Source: Echinicola arenosa (GTDB lineage: Bacteria; Bacteroidota; Bacteroidia; Cytophagales; Cyclobacteriaceae). From it: DNA of 64,000 nucleotides. Positions 17,927 through 28,483 of the stretch are shown here, piece after piece. The position numbers and the translations under genes are program-made. The notes beneath the pieces were generated by a model, which made no database searches, was not told where the DNA came from, and saw only the letters and a program-made list of their open reading frames with translations. The stretch is from contig NZ_JACYTQ010000001.1 in assembly GCF_014841125.1 (NCBI RefSeq), positions 558,001 through 622,000 of the forward strand, given 5' to 3'. How positions within the stretch are numbered: position 1 is the stretch's first letter; each line of letters begins with the position of its first letter.

Positions 17927-19348
17927 CTAATTTTCTTTTTTTGAAATTCCTTTGGCCTTAGCCAACTCATACATTAACTCGATCGCTTGTTCTTTATTGT
18001 TTCCAATTTGGCCTTCCAATATAGCTTCTTTTATTTCTTCTTTTAAATCTCCCACAACTTTTGATGGAGAAAGTCCAAAGATTTCCATAATTTCCTCTCC
18101 AGAAACAGGTGGCTGAAAGTTCCTAACATGGTCCTTTTCCTCCACTTCCTGAATCTTTTGCTCCACTTTATCAAAATTGGCCAAAAAGCGTTTTACTTTA
18201 TTGGAGTTTTTCGATGTCACATCTGCTCTGCAGAGCTTCATCAAATCATCCACATCATCCCCGGCCTCATATACCAGCCTTCTTACCGCAGAGTCTGTTA
18301 CCTTATCGTTCACCAATGCGATTGGCCGTAAATGCAATCTTACTAATTTCTGAACATATTTCATGCGCTCATCCATAGGTAATTTCAACTTACGGAAAAT
18401 TTTAGGGGTCATCCTCGCCCCCTTATCCTCATGGCCATGAAAAGTCCAACCTACTTTGGCGTTAAAACGCTTGGTAGCTGGCTTGGCAATATCATGCATA
18501 ATTGCTGCCCACCTTAACCATAAATCATCTGTACTTTCACATATGTTGTCCAAAACCTGCAAGGTATGGTAAAAATTATCTTTGTGAGATTTATCCCCCA
18601 CGGAATCCACCCCTTGAAGTTCCACCATTTCCGGAAAGAACTGATGCAAAAGCTTACTGACAAACAATAGCTTAAAACCATAACTAGGCCTTTCCGCTAA
18701 AATAATCTTATTCAGCTCATCGATAATCCGTTCTCCTGAAATAATCTGAAGTCTTTCCGAATTTCTGATCAGTCCATCAAAGGTGCCTGGCTCTATATCG
18801 AACCCAAGCTGAGTAGCAAAACGAACAGCCCGCAACATCCTTAAAGGGTCATCTGAAAAGGTAGTATCTGGATCCAAAGGTGTTTTGATAATCTTTCTTT
18901 TCAGATCTTTCACCCCATCAAAAGGATCTACCAAATCACCATAACTGGCAGAATTAATAGAAATGGCCATGGCATTGATTGTAAAATCCCTTCTGTCTTG
19001 ATCCTCTTGGAGCGTCCCATCTTCGACAATAGGTTTTCTGGAATCATGTCGATAGGATTCTTTTCTAGCTCCAACAAACTCAAGCTCCCAATCCTCCAGC
19101 TTGATCATTGCCGTCCCAAAGTTTTTAAATACCGACAATGGCACATGATGATCAAATGAATCAGCGACTCTTTGGGCAAGGCTAATTCCGCTCCCCACAC
19201 AAACAAAATCAAGATCCTTACTAGGTCTTTTAAGCAACAAATCCCTCACAAAGCCTCCGACCACATAAGCCTCCAAGCCAAGTTCATCCGCACATTTCCC
19301 TACCCTTCTGATTACTTCAATCTGATCTATTTCTTTGGTTAAATTCAT
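17927..19348 (-). CDS. cca: CCA tRNA nucleotidyltransferase / poly(A) polymerase family with HD domain
   Basis: 473 residues. The class II nucleotidyltransferase core has GGFVRD (31-36) and DLDFV (catalytic carboxylates Asp45, Asp47). The [10 protein letters not shown] and [17 protein letters not shown] blocks follow, then an HD phosphohydrolase domain ([11 protein letters not shown]). The family adds or repairs the 3' CCA of tRNAs, consistent with tRNA-Leu in this window lacking encoded CCA. A separate A-adding role is possible. The start overlaps the stop of the upstream gene (19345-19818) by 4 bases, implying translational coupling. Confidence 0.93.
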   Translation of the reverse strand: MNLTKEIDQIEVIRRVGKCADELGLEAYVVGGFVRDLLLKRPSKDLDFVCVGSGISLAQRVADSFDHHVPLSVFKNFGTAMIKLEDWELEFVGARKESYRHDSRKPIVEDGTLQEDQDRRDFTINAMAISINSASYGDLVDPFDGVKDLKRKIIKTPLDPDTTFSDDPLRMLRAVRFATQLGFDIEPGTFDGLIRNSERLQIISGERIIDELNKIILAERPSYGFKLLFVSKLLHQFFPEMVELQGVDSVGDKSHKDNFYHTLQVLDNICESTDDLWLRWAAIMHDIAKPATKRFNAKVGWTFHGHEDKGARMTPKIFRKLKLPMDERMKYVQKLVRLHLRPIALVNDKVTDSAVRRLVYEAGDDVDDLMKLCRADVTSKNSNKVKRFLANFDKVEQKIQEVEEKDHVRNFQPPVSGEEIMEIFGLSPSKVVGDLKEEIKEAILEGQIGNNKEQAIELMYELAKAKGISKKEN

Positions 19349-19818
19349 TCACCACCTATTTTAACATCTCCATCAGGGCTCAAAAACAGCCGCTTCACAT
19401 CCGGCTTATACAATGGAAATTTCTCTTTCAGCTTAATCACATCATCTGCTCCATCTTTTTCCTGATAAATCAAAGGCCTGCTAAAACTAAAAACAATCTT
19501 ATTCCATATATCATTTCTGAAAACACTGAACTTTACTCGACCATCCTTTACTGGCCCGTTCTCCAGTAGCTTACTTGCCAGAGTAGTATAAACCGTAGGT
19601 TTTGTGGCAAACTCCACAATATCCAAGGCTATTTCAGAAAACTGCCCAGCAATACCTCTTATTTGAAAAATATCAACTAAAAGAAACACAGCCTCATCAC
19701 TGTCTTTCCCACTTTCATAATGATTGGGATCAATCAATTCAATGACTTTCCCGCTCCCCTCTTCCACACATACTCGCCCCTTTTCCCTTAATTCTTCTAC
19801 AATGGTCTTTACTTCCAT
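19345..19818 (-). CDS. Uncharacterised protein coupled to cca
   Basis: 157 residues, not recognised. No signal peptide or membrane segment. The sequence alternates short strands and helices ([56 protein letters not shown] at the end). It is the first gene of the cca operon and its stop overlaps the cca start by 4 bases (ATGA). The context suggests RNA metabolism but nothing in the sequence proves this. Confidence 0.65.
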   Translation of the reverse strand: MEVKTIVEELREKGRVCVEEGSGKVIELIDPNHYESGKDSDEAVFLLVDIFQIRGIAGQFSEIALDIVEFATKPTVYTTLASKLLENGPVKDGRVKFSVFRNDIWNKIVFSFSRPLIYQEKDGADDVIKLKEKFPLYKPDVKRLFLSPDGDVKIGGE

Positions 19819-19964
19819 CCCTTTATTTTTATTTAAAAGCCAAAATTAAAACACTTTATGATGAAGACCTTATTTTTTCGATAAATACTCACTCTTTATA
19901 AGCCCTATCTTGACCTTTTATTCAAATTTCAAAAACATCATAATGAATATACAAATATTTTCCC

Positions 19965-19972
19965 TACCTTTG
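19965..19972 (+). promoter_or_regulatory. -7 promoter box upstream of the 47-aa ORF
   Basis: TACCTTTG matches TAnnTTTG exactly, 35 bases before the ATG at 20008. No clear TTG lies at the -33 position. The gap it occupies separates two divergently oriented genes. Confidence 0.5.
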
Positions 19973-20007
19973 CCCTTCATTTGGAATAGAACAAAACTCG
20001 AATAGAT

Positions 20008-20151
20008 ATGGCAGTTACTACACTAAAGAGAAAAGCTAGAAGAAACAGACAAAGACAAGTTACACGCGTTATCAAAATCAAGCAATTGAACGCTAAGCCT
20101 GTAATCAAGAATGTGGACGTAGAGGAACTTAAAAAAGAATTCTCTAAATAA
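20008..20151 (+). CDS. Conserved-looking 47-residue basic protein
   Basis: Short ORF starting MAVTTLKRKARRNRQRQV and ending VDVEELKKEFSK. The N-terminal half is strongly basic and resembles a ribosomal or RNA-binding tail; the C-terminal half is an acidic-basic helix. I recall similar short proteins beginning MAVTxLKRK in other Bacteroidota, but cannot check. The ORF has its own -7 box (19965), a normal ATG, and a strong terminator 20 bases after the stop, so it behaves as a complete single-gene transcription unit. It is probably a ribosome- or nucleic-acid-associated protein, by inference from charge only. Confidence 0.75.
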   Translation: MAVTTLKRKARRNRQRQVTRVIKIKQLNAKPVIKNVDVEELKKEFSK

Positions 20152-20170
20152 TATTTGCCACAAGCGCAAA

Positions 20171-20214
20171 TCAAAAGAGGCCATCCGTCAAGGCGGATGG
20201 CCTCTTTTGATTTT
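20171..20214 (+). terminator. Rho-independent terminator of the 47-aa gene
   Basis: 17-bp perfect stem (TCAAAAGAGGCCATCCG at 20171-20187 with its complement at 20194-20210), 6-base loop, T-rich downstream arm. Confidence 0.85.
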
Positions 20215-20352
20215 CCATCACTAAAAACCTTATTATCAGGAGTTAAACAGAGAGCCTGAAATCAATCAGGCCCAAAAGTCTTCCTATGGGCACTTGGAAT
20301 AGGAAAGCAAAATTTTAATGCAATCCCTCTCCTTCAAGTCAATTATTTTACT

Positions 20353-20360
20353 TAATTTTG
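20353..20360 (+). promoter_or_regulatory. -7 promoter box upstream of pyrG
   Basis: TAATTTTG matches TAnnTTTG, 40 bases before the pyrG ATG. The -33 element is not obvious. Confidence 0.5.
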
Positions 20361-20370
20361 AGCCCCATAG

Positions 20371-22023
<1,653 letters not shown>

Positions 22024-22030
22024 ATCAGTT

Positions 22031-22066
22031 TCTGCTTAGCGGCACAATCACCGCTAAGCAGATTTT
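22031..22066 (+). terminator. Hairpin between pyrG and yidC
   Basis: 12-bp stem (TCTGCTTAGCGG with its complement at 22051-22062), 8-base loop, then TTTTAG. Likely a partial terminator. yidC begins 15 bases later, so some read-through is likely. Confidence 0.65.
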
Positions 22067-22080
22067 AGAATTCTAAAATT

Positions 22081-23874
22081 ATGGATAGAAATCAAGCGAC
22101 AGGTCTAATCCTTTTCGCAGCTGTGCTCCTGATCTACTCTTTTTTCTTCAGTAGTCCAGAGCCAGTAACAGATGAGCAGAACACCACTACTACAGAGGTT
22201 CAATCAACACCTGAATCTCAAGCCAAACCTCAAGAGACCCTTTCTCTTCCTGATAGCATTCAAGCACTTCAAAACCAGCAGCAATTCGGTGAATTCTCAA
22301 CCGCAGCAAGTGGCAATGAAGAGATGATCAGTCTTGAAAATGATTTGGTAAAAATCACTTTCTCTACAAAAGGTGGTGAGATCAAAAATGTTGAGTTAAA
22401 GGAATTCAAAACATGGTCCAAAGAGCCACTAATTCTTTTAGACGAGCAAAGTGCCAGCATTGACTATCAGATCCAAACCAGCAAGGGGCCGTTAAGCCTT
22501 AACCAGTTCTACTTTACCCCTAGCAAATCCACTACAACTGTAGATGAAGCTGCTGCTCAACAATTGACCTTTACAGCAAAAACTACCTCAGGAAGTATCA
22601 AGAGAACTTATACTTTAGCTGACGGTAAATATATTCTTTCTCAAAACATTGCTACATCAGGACTGAACAGCCTTACCGATCAATCTATTACGATCAACTG
22701 GCAAGACAAGCTTAAAAGACAAGAAGCGGATATCAAGGAGTCAAGAAGAAAGACTTATGTTAACTTCTACACCTCCGAAGGTGATTATGATTACCTAAGC
22801 GCATCTTCCGATACGGACCAAGAGCAAGTGGCAAACCCAGTAAAATGGGTAGCATTTAAGCAACGTTTTTTCACTTCAGGTCTAATTGCAGAGAACCAGT
22901 TCTCAAGCACCAGCCTTGAACAGGTTGTCCCTACCGATACAATGTCAATCAAAGACATGTCTGCTACTTTAGCTTTGGACTTAAATAATGGACAAGCCAA
23001 TAACAGTTATTACTTTGGACCAAACAATTACAAGATCCTAAAAAAGGTGACTGCTGACTTTGAGAAAAATGTCGACATGGGTTACTTCTTTGTAAGTTGG
23101 GTAAACAAATACATCATTGTAAACCTATTCCATGTTTTAGAGAAGTTCTTCTCCAATTACGGCATCATCATCGTTTTGATCGTGTTGATCATTAAGCTAT
23201 TCCTTTTCCCATTGACATATAAGTCTTACATAGGAATGGCCAAAATGAGGGTCATCAAGCCTGAAATCGATCAATTGAAAGAAAAATATGGAGATGACCC
23301 TACTAAGATGCAGCAAGAGCAAATGAAGCTTTTCGGCCAACTGGGAGTAAGCCCTATCAGTGGCTGTCTACCAATGGTGCTTCAAATGCCTTTCCTATTT
23401 GCCATGTTCTTCTTCTTTCCTAACTCCATTGAGTTAAGGCAAGAAAGTTTCCTTTGGGCAAGTGATCTATCCACTTATGATTCGATCATCAATCTGCCTT
23501 TCACCATTCCTTTCTACGGTAACCATGTCAGTCTTTTTACTTTGTTGATGACTGTATCCCAAATCGTGTATACACGTTTCAATAATCAGCTGACTGCAGC
23601 CCAAGGACCTATGAAGAATTTAGGTTACATCATGCCTGTTACCTTTATGTTTGTATTGAACTCTTATCCAGCTGCCCTGAGTTTCTATTACTTCGTATCC
23701 AACATGGTTACTTTCGGTCAGCAAGCGCTTATCAAGCAATTTGTGGATGACGATAAGATTCGTGAGAAAGTTGAAGCAAATAAGAAGAAAAACGCCAATA
23801 AAAAGAAATCTAAATTCCAGTCTCGATTGGAAGAAGCCATGAAAGCAGCGGAAAGCAATAAGAAGAAAAAATAA
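22081..23874 (+). CDS. yidC: Membrane protein insertase YidC
   Basis: 597 residues. The first membrane segment (LILFAAVLLIYSFFFS) is followed by a large periplasmic beta domain (about 95-340). The conserved five-segment core has FPLTYKSYIGMAKMRVIKPEIDQLKEKY and GCLPMVLQMPFLFAMFFFFPNSIELRQESFLWASDLS. A Lys-rich C-terminal tail completes it. It inserts and folds inner membrane proteins, with or without SecYEG. SecG is encoded at 54514. Neighbouring yidC and parAB is a common arrangement near chromosome origins. Confidence 0.98.
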   Translation: MDRNQATGLILFAAVLLIYSFFFSSPEPVTDEQNTTTTEVQSTPESQAKPQETLSLPDSIQALQNQQQFGEFSTAASGNEEMISLENDLVKITFSTKGGEIKNVELKEFKTWSKEPLILLDEQSASIDYQIQTSKGPLSLNQFYFTPSKSTTTVDEAAAQQLTFTAKTTSGSIKRTYTLADGKYILSQNIATSGLNSLTDQSITINWQDKLKRQEADIKESRRKTYVNFYTSEGDYDYLSASSDTDQEQVANPVKWVAFKQRFFTSGLIAENQFSSTSLEQVVPTDTMSIKDMSATLALDLNNGQANNSYYFGPNNYKILKKVTADFEKNVDMGYFFVSWVNKYIIVNLFHVLEKFFSNYGIIIVLIVLIIKLFLFPLTYKSYIGMAKMRVIKPEIDQLKEKYGDDPTKMQQEQMKLFGQLGVSPISGCLPMVLQMPFLFAMFFFFPNSIELRQESFLWASDLSTYDSIINLPFTIPFYGNHVSLFTLLMTVSQIVYTRFNNQLTAAQGPMKNLGYIMPVTFMFVLNSYPAALSFYYFVSNMVTFGQQALIKQFVDDDKIREKVEANKKKNANKKKSKFQSRLEEAMKAAESNKKKK

Positions 23875-23896
23875 GAATTTCGAGTGATCAAATCGT

Positions 23897-23930
23897 AAAG
23901 AGGTGACAATTACCAGTCACCTCTTTTTTT
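23897..23930 (+). terminator. Rho-independent terminator of yidC
   Basis: 11-bp stem AAAGAGGTGAC / GTCACCTCTTT with an 8-base loop and a run of T, 23 bases after the yidC stop. Confidence 0.88.
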
Positions 23931-23940
23931 GTGATAAAAA

Positions 23941-24068
23941 TATTATTTTCCACTTATTTCACTTCGTTAAAAACAGTGCAGAAAATTAATAATCAATCAG
24001 TTATTAAGTATCCACACCAAGGTGTGGATAACAAACTGTTTCATGTAAAGATTAAACTTATATCTTTG
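23941..24068. other. Candidate replication origin segment (inverted DnaA boxes) in the yidC-parA gap
   Basis: The 393-base gap between yidC and parA holds an exact DnaA box TTATCCACA on the minus strand (24031-24023). It faces a one-mismatch box GTATCCACA (24008-24016); together they form a perfect 22-bp inverted repeat. A weaker TTTTCCACT lies at 23946-23954, and the flanks are AT-rich. A degenerate ParB-site-like word TGTTTCATGTAAAGAT occurs at 24037-24052, matching 11 of 16 bases of the consensus. The yidC/parAB context agrees with an origin. The repeat could instead be an operator for parA. Confidence 0.4.
24061..24068 (+). promoter_or_regulatory. -7 promoter box upstream of parA
   Basis: TATCTTTG matches TAnnTTTG exactly but lies 200 bases ahead of the parA ATG, giving a long leader. 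The -33 region has no clear TTG. No other gene is seen in the 24069-24267 leader. Confidence 0.45.
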
Positions 24069-24267
24069 TGTAGCGTGAAATTAACAGTTTGGCAGAAATG
24101 AATTGATTTGAGTCTTTTTCATTAAAAACCTGATGGTTACAATGAATATTTGGAAATAATGACCGGTAATTCCCTCCGGCTTTGTTACTTTAAAGACTCC
24201 AATTGTACTGTTTAGTCATGTTATATGCGTAATTTTGAAATGAAAACCACGATTTGACACCAATGTA

Positions 24268-25047
24268 ATGGGAAAAATAGTAGCTATTGCCAACCAAAAA
24301 GGAGGCGTGGGTAAAACCACCACAGCGATGAACCTTGCGGCCAGTTTGGCTGTCTTGGAATTCAAGACGCTGGTAATTGACGCTGACCCTCAAGCCAACA
24401 CCACATCAGGGCTTGGGCAAGACCCTAAAGAAATCGAAACCAGTATTTATGAATGTATGGTTGATGGCATCGACATCGAAACCATCATCATGAAGACTGA
24501 CATTGAAAACCTTGACTTGGTTCCGTCTCATATCGACCTGGTGGGAGCTGAAGTAGAAATGATCAACTTGGAAAATCGCGAAGAAAAAATGCGAGAAGTC
24601 ATCGGGAAAGTTCAAGGCCGATATGACTTCATCATCGTTGATTGCTCTCCTTCATTAGGTCTGATCACCATCAATGCCTTAACGGCGGCTGATTCCGTTA
24701 TCATTCCCGTACAGTGCGAGTACTTTGCATTGGAAGGTCTGGGAAAACTACTGAACACCATTAAGATCATTCAAACAAGATTAAACACAGACCTAGAAAT
24801 AGAGGGCATCTTATTAACCATGTATGATGTGCGTTTGAGGCTATCAAACCAAGTAGTGGAAGAGGTAAAAATGCATTTTAAGGATATGGTCTTCAATACA
24901 ATCATACCAAGAAACGTTAAGTTAGGTGAATCTCCAAGCTTTGGACTTCCTGTAATTGCATTTGATGCTGAAGGTAAAGGCGCTTTGGCTTACCTAAACC
25001 TTGCCAATGAAATTGCTGAACGAAACGGTTTGGTTAAAATGAATTAA
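24268..25047 (+). CDS. parA: Chromosome partitioning ATPase ParA (Soj)
   Basis: 259 residues. Deviant Walker A KGGVGKTTTAMNLA at about 10-23, the DADPQAN switch, and the Walker B block DFIIVDCSPSLGL. The length fits chromosomal Soj-type ParA without an N-terminal DNA-binding domain. With ParB (25061) it moves replicated origins apart. The gene order parA-parB-DUF5683-dapB-lepB is one I know from many Bacteroidota, so this is the chromosomal copy. Confidence 0.96.
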   Translation: MGKIVAIANQKGGVGKTTTAMNLAASLAVLEFKTLVIDADPQANTTSGLGQDPKEIETSIYECMVDGIDIETIIMKTDIENLDLVPSHIDLVGAEVEMINLENREEKMREVIGKVQGRYDFIIVDCSPSLGLITINALTAADSVIIPVQCEYFALEGLGKLLNTIKIIQTRLNTDLEIEGILLTMYDVRLRLSNQVVEEVKMHFKDMVFNTIIPRNVKLGESPSFGLPVIAFDAEGKGALAYLNLANEIAERNGLVKMN

Positions 25048-25060
25048 CATACAATAAAAT

Positions 25061-25987
25061 ATGGCTGGTAATCAAAAACCCATCAATAGGAAAAAGGCAC
25101 TGGGAAGAGGCTTGGGTGCATTATTAGAGGATTCTTCTAATCAGAATTCAAAAAAGGAGTCACAGGAAACAACTGTGCCTGCCGCAGGAATTCATGAGAT
25201 ACCCTTGAGTGAAATACAGGTTAACCCTTATCAGCCAAGAACCCACTTTGATATAGAGGCGCTTCAGGAGCTAGCAGATTCCATCACTGTTCAAGGAATC
25301 ATTCAGCCTATCACGGTCAGGAAATTGGCTGAAGGCGAGTACCAGTTGATTTCTGGAGAAAGAAGGTTCCAAGCATCCAAAATTGCTGGGCTTGAAAGCG
25401 TCCCTGCTTATGTAAGGACAGCCAATGACCAGCAAATGCTGGAAATGGCGTTGATTGAAAACATTCAGCGTGAAAACCTTAATGCTCTGGAAATAGCCCA
25501 TTCCTACCAGCGGTTGTTGGCGGAATGCGACCTAAAGCAAGAGCAGCTTGGTGACCGAGTAGGCAAAAACAGAACCACTGTCAACAACTACTTGCGTCTC
25601 CTAAAACTTCCACCAGATATCCAAGCAGGGATCAGGGACAAAAAAATCTCCATGGGACATGCTAGAGCTTTGATTAATGTAGAAGAGGTAGACAAGCAGT
25701 TGGCTATCTATAGAAAGACCATTGAGGAGGAGTTAAGTGTCCGAAAAGTAGAGGCCTTGGTAAAAGCCCTTCACAATGACCCCGAAGAAGAAAAAGTGGA
25801 AGCCAGCAAGCCAGAACTTGATCCTGTGAAAAAATATGAATTGGGTAAGCTCCAACAAAAATTGGCTTCTCATTTAGGCTCAAGAGTAAGCTTAAAAATG
25901 GATCACAGAGACAAAGGAGAGATAAAAATACCTTTTGGGTCAGCAGATGACTTGAATAGGATTCTTGAAATTCTAGAAATCATTTAA
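25061..25987 (+). CDS. parB: Chromosome partitioning protein ParB
   Basis: 308 residues. A basic N-terminus (KKALGRGLGALLED, the ParA-contacting motif) precedes the ParB/Srx CTPase domain at about 45-135 with the GERRFQAS motif. The helix-turn-helix at about 150-200 (KQEQLGDRVGKNRTTVNNYLRLLKL) binds parS. The C-terminal dimerisation region spans about 250-308. It starts 13 bases after parA. A degenerate parS-like word at 24037 is the only candidate site I found in the window. Confidence 0.96.
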   Translation: MAGNQKPINRKKALGRGLGALLEDSSNQNSKKESQETTVPAAGIHEIPLSEIQVNPYQPRTHFDIEALQELADSITVQGIIQPITVRKLAEGEYQLISGERRFQASKIAGLESVPAYVRTANDQQMLEMALIENIQRENLNALEIAHSYQRLLAECDLKQEQLGDRVGKNRTTVNNYLRLLKLPPDIQAGIRDKKISMGHARALINVEEVDKQLAIYRKTIEEELSVRKVEALVKALHNDPEEEKVEASKPELDPVKKYELGKLQQKLASHLGSRVSLKMDHRDKGEIKIPFGSADDLNRILEILEII

Positions 25988-25988
25988 A

Positions 25989-26612
25989 GTGAGCGTTTAC
26001 TTTAGGCATCTGATAAATGAACTAAAAAAAGCAATAGTTAGCCATGCAAAAACTATTGCTGTTTTTGTTTTATTACCTTTGCTCCCGAGTTTTAGTTTTG
26101 GCCAAGACCTGATTCCCTTGGAAACGGATACTACTGCCCAAAAAGAAATCGTCCTGAAAAAAGAAGCCAAAGACCCTAAAAAAGCAACACTTCTTTCAGC
26201 CATTCTTCCTGGAGCAGGTCAGGTTTATAACGAAAAGGCATGGAAAGTACCACTTATTTATGGTGGTATCATTACTAATCTTTACTTTGTGGAGTTTAAT
26301 AACAGAAGGTATCAATTGTTTAAAGAGGCATTGGAAATCTATCGGGATGATGATGAATCTACGGACAATATCTTCCCTAACCTAAATGAAGATGGTCTGA
26401 TCAGAAACGTGGACTATTGGAGGCGGAATAGGGATGCCTGTTATTTGATTTTTGGAGCAATCTATGCCTTGAACATCGTTGATGCATTGGTAGATGCCCA
26501 TCTGTCTGGTTTTGATGTCTCTGATGACCTGACTTTAAAACTTGAACCGTCCGTGGAATCTCTTTATGCCAGTGGCAACTCCATAGGACTATCATTGAAA
26601 TTAAAATTTTAA
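25989..26612 (+). CDS. DUF5683 domain membrane protein
   Basis: 207 residues starting at GTG, 1 base after the parB stop (no in-frame ATG is available). An N-terminal hydrophobic segment at about 22-37 looks like a signal sequence ending near FGQD. The DUF5683 hallmark KKATLLSAILPGAGQVYNEKAWKVP follows, and a second hydrophobic segment lies around YLIFGAIYALNIVDALVDAHL. Function unknown. The domain is regularly encoded between parB and dapB in Bacteroidota. Confidence 0.85.
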   Translation: MSVYFRHLINELKKAIVSHAKTIAVFVLLPLLPSFSFGQDLIPLETDTTAQKEIVLKKEAKDPKKATLLSAILPGAGQVYNEKAWKVPLIYGGIITNLYFVEFNNRRYQLFKEALEIYRDDDESTDNIFPNLNEDGLIRNVDYWRRNRDACYLIFGAIYALNIVDALVDAHLSGFDVSDDLTLKLEPSVESLYASGNSIGLSLKLKF

Positions 26613-26621
26613 TTACCAAAA

Positions 26622-27344
26622 ATGAATATATTGATTTTAGGGTATGGAAAAATGGGCAAGATCATTTCTGAAATTGCTCAAGAAAGAGGCCATACCATTG
26701 TTGGGAAAATTGACGAATCCAACATCAACCTTTTAGATGAACTGGACACAAACAAAATCGACGTGGCCATTGAGTTCAGTCAACCAGACGCTGCTGTAAA
26801 AAACCTTAGCTGGGCTATTAAAAACCAAATACCCGTTGTCTGTGGTACCACTGGATGGTTGGGCAAAAAACCTGAAATCGAACGCTTGACCTTATCCAAT
26901 GGCAGCGCTTTTTTCTATGCTTCCAATTACAGTATTGGGGTAAATATGTTTTTCAAGGTAAGCCGATTCCTGGCCAAGATGATGAACGACCAGCCTGACT
27001 ATGCCGTGAAAATGGAAGAGATTCATCATACAGAAAAAAAAGATGCTCCCAGCGGTACAGCCATCACCTTAGCAGAAGATATTATTGATCGGGTAAACCG
27101 AGTAAAACGTTGGGATCTGGACACAGATACGGACGGAAATGAACACTCTTTACCCATTACAGCAAAAAGAATTGATCCGGCTCCCGGCACTCATATTGTC
27201 ACGTATCATTCAGAAATCGATGATATTGAGATCAAACATACTGCCCATAGCAGGAAGGGGTTTGCACTTGGCGCAGTTTTAGTAGCCGAATGGATCAAGG
27301 ATAAGAAAGGGGTCTTGTCGATGGATGACTTCCTAAGCTTTTAA
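26622..27344 (+). CDS. dapB: 4-hydroxy-tetrahydrodipicolinate reductase
   Basis: 240 residues. An N-terminal Rossmann loop GYGKMGKII, the catalytic HHTEKKDAPSGTA block with the Lys-Asp-Ala-Pro-Ser-Gly-Thr signature, and a CGTTGW cofactor motif. It reduces the dihydrodipicolinate intermediate in lysine and diaminopimelate synthesis, supplying the peptidoglycan cross-link residue. It lies 9 bases after the DUF5683 gene in the parAB operon. Confidence 0.97.
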   Translation: MNILILGYGKMGKIISEIAQERGHTIVGKIDESNINLLDELDTNKIDVAIEFSQPDAAVKNLSWAIKNQIPVVCGTTGWLGKKPEIERLTLSNGSAFFYASNYSIGVNMFFKVSRFLAKMMNDQPDYAVKMEEIHHTEKKDAPSGTAITLAEDIIDRVNRVKRWDLDTDTDGNEHSLPITAKRIDPAPGTHIVTYHSEIDDIEIKHTAHSRKGFALGAVLVAEWIKDKKGVLSMDDFLSF

Positions 27345-27362
27345 TTAATCATTGTCAAAAAC

Positions 27363-28433
27363 ATGAGTTCAGAAAAAAAGAAAAAAGGCCCCGTTAGAGA
27401 ATGGATGGATGCCTTGGTTTTCGCGGTTATAGCCGCCAGCTTAATCCGTTGGTTATTTTTAGAACCATTCACCATTCCGACGGCCTCAATGGAACGCTCT
27501 CTTCTGGTTGGAGATTTCTTATTTGTAAGCAAAATGCATTACGGTACCAGGACGCCACAAACGCTTCTTCAGGTCCCACTTACACATCAAAAAATCTGGG
27601 GAACAGAGATCCCATCCTATTCGGATGCTATCCAACTCCCTTATTACAGGCTTCCTGGCTTCACTTCAGTAAAAAGAAATGACGTGGTAGTCTTCAATTA
27701 CCCAGATGAATTTGAGCATCCCGTTGACCTAAAGACCAATTACATTAAAAGAGCGGTAGGTATACCTGGTGATGTAATCGAAATAGTAGACACTCAGTTA
27801 ATTGTCAATGGGGAAACGGCAGAGAACCCTGAAGAAATGCAGTTTTCTTATGATGTCATCCCAAATAGAATGCTCAACGCAGACTTCTTTGCCGAGTATG
27901 ACATCAACCAAGATTCATTTCACCCCTACAATGGCATGTATGTGGTGTTCACTACTCCTCAATCGGCCGAGCGCTTAGCAAAATCTCCTGTGATCAAAGA
28001 GGTAAAAATAAGGACTTATGAAAAAGGCAATGGAGACCCGGATATTCATCCTGATGGTGCCTTTTATGGCTGGAACAGGGATAATTTTGGACCGTTGACC
28101 GTGCCTGCAGAAGGCTGGACCATTGACCTCACTGAGGATAATGTAAGAAGGTATGCTTTTACAATCAAACATTATGAAGGGATTGATGATCTTCGTATTG
28201 AAGGAAATGAAATTTTCATCAATGATGAAAAACAGGATACTTATACCTTCAAGCAAAATTATTATTTCATGATGGGAGACAATAGACACGACTCCTTGGA
28301 TTCCCGCTTTTGGGGGTTTGTACCTGAAGACCATATTGTCGGAAAAGCATGGTTCTTATGGCTTTCTCTGGACAAGCATAAAAGCATGTTCAGTAGTATC
28401 CGCTGGAATAGGTTCTTTAAAGGAATTCATTAA
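27363..28433 (+). CDS. lepB: Signal peptidase I
   Basis: 356 residues. One membrane segment at about 17-35, catalytic Ser42 in PTASMERSL and catalytic Lys129 in NYIKRAVGIPGD. The later box MMGDNRHDSLDSRFWGFVP is typical. The long insertion between the Lys box and the C-terminal box (about 145-300) is larger than in E. coli LepB and usual for Bacteroidota. It cleaves signal peptides from exported proteins. Last gene of the parA operon, followed by a bidirectional terminator. Confidence 0.96.
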   Translation: MSSEKKKKGPVREWMDALVFAVIAASLIRWLFLEPFTIPTASMERSLLVGDFLFVSKMHYGTRTPQTLLQVPLTHQKIWGTEIPSYSDAIQLPYYRLPGFTSVKRNDVVVFNYPDEFEHPVDLKTNYIKRAVGIPGDVIEIVDTQLIVNGETAENPEEMQFSYDVIPNRMLNADFFAEYDINQDSFHPYNGMYVVFTTPQSAERLAKSPVIKEVKIRTYEKGNGDPDIHPDGAFYGWNRDNFGPLTVPAEGWTIDLTEDNVRRYAFTIKHYEGIDDLRIEGNEIFINDEKQDTYTFKQNYYFMMGDNRHDSLDSRFWGFVPEDHIVGKAWFLWLSLDKHKSMFSSIRWNRFFKGIH

Positions 28434-28447
28434 TCAGGAAACACATA

Positions 28448-28483
28448 CTAAAAAGGGACTCAAAGTTTTGAGTCCCTTTTTAG
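28448..28483. terminator. Bidirectional terminator between lepB and ung
   Basis: Near-perfect inverted repeat (CTAAAAAGGGACTCAAA and its complement) with a 2-base centre. It has A and T tracts on both sides and serves the convergent lepB and ung genes. Confidence 0.9.

Noticed and set aside
24007-24031. Inverted repeat as a terminator
   Set aside because: The loop is only 2 bases, there is no T run, and the words match DnaA boxes.
27975-28334. 119-residue minus-strand ORF
   Set aside because: Antisense to lepB.
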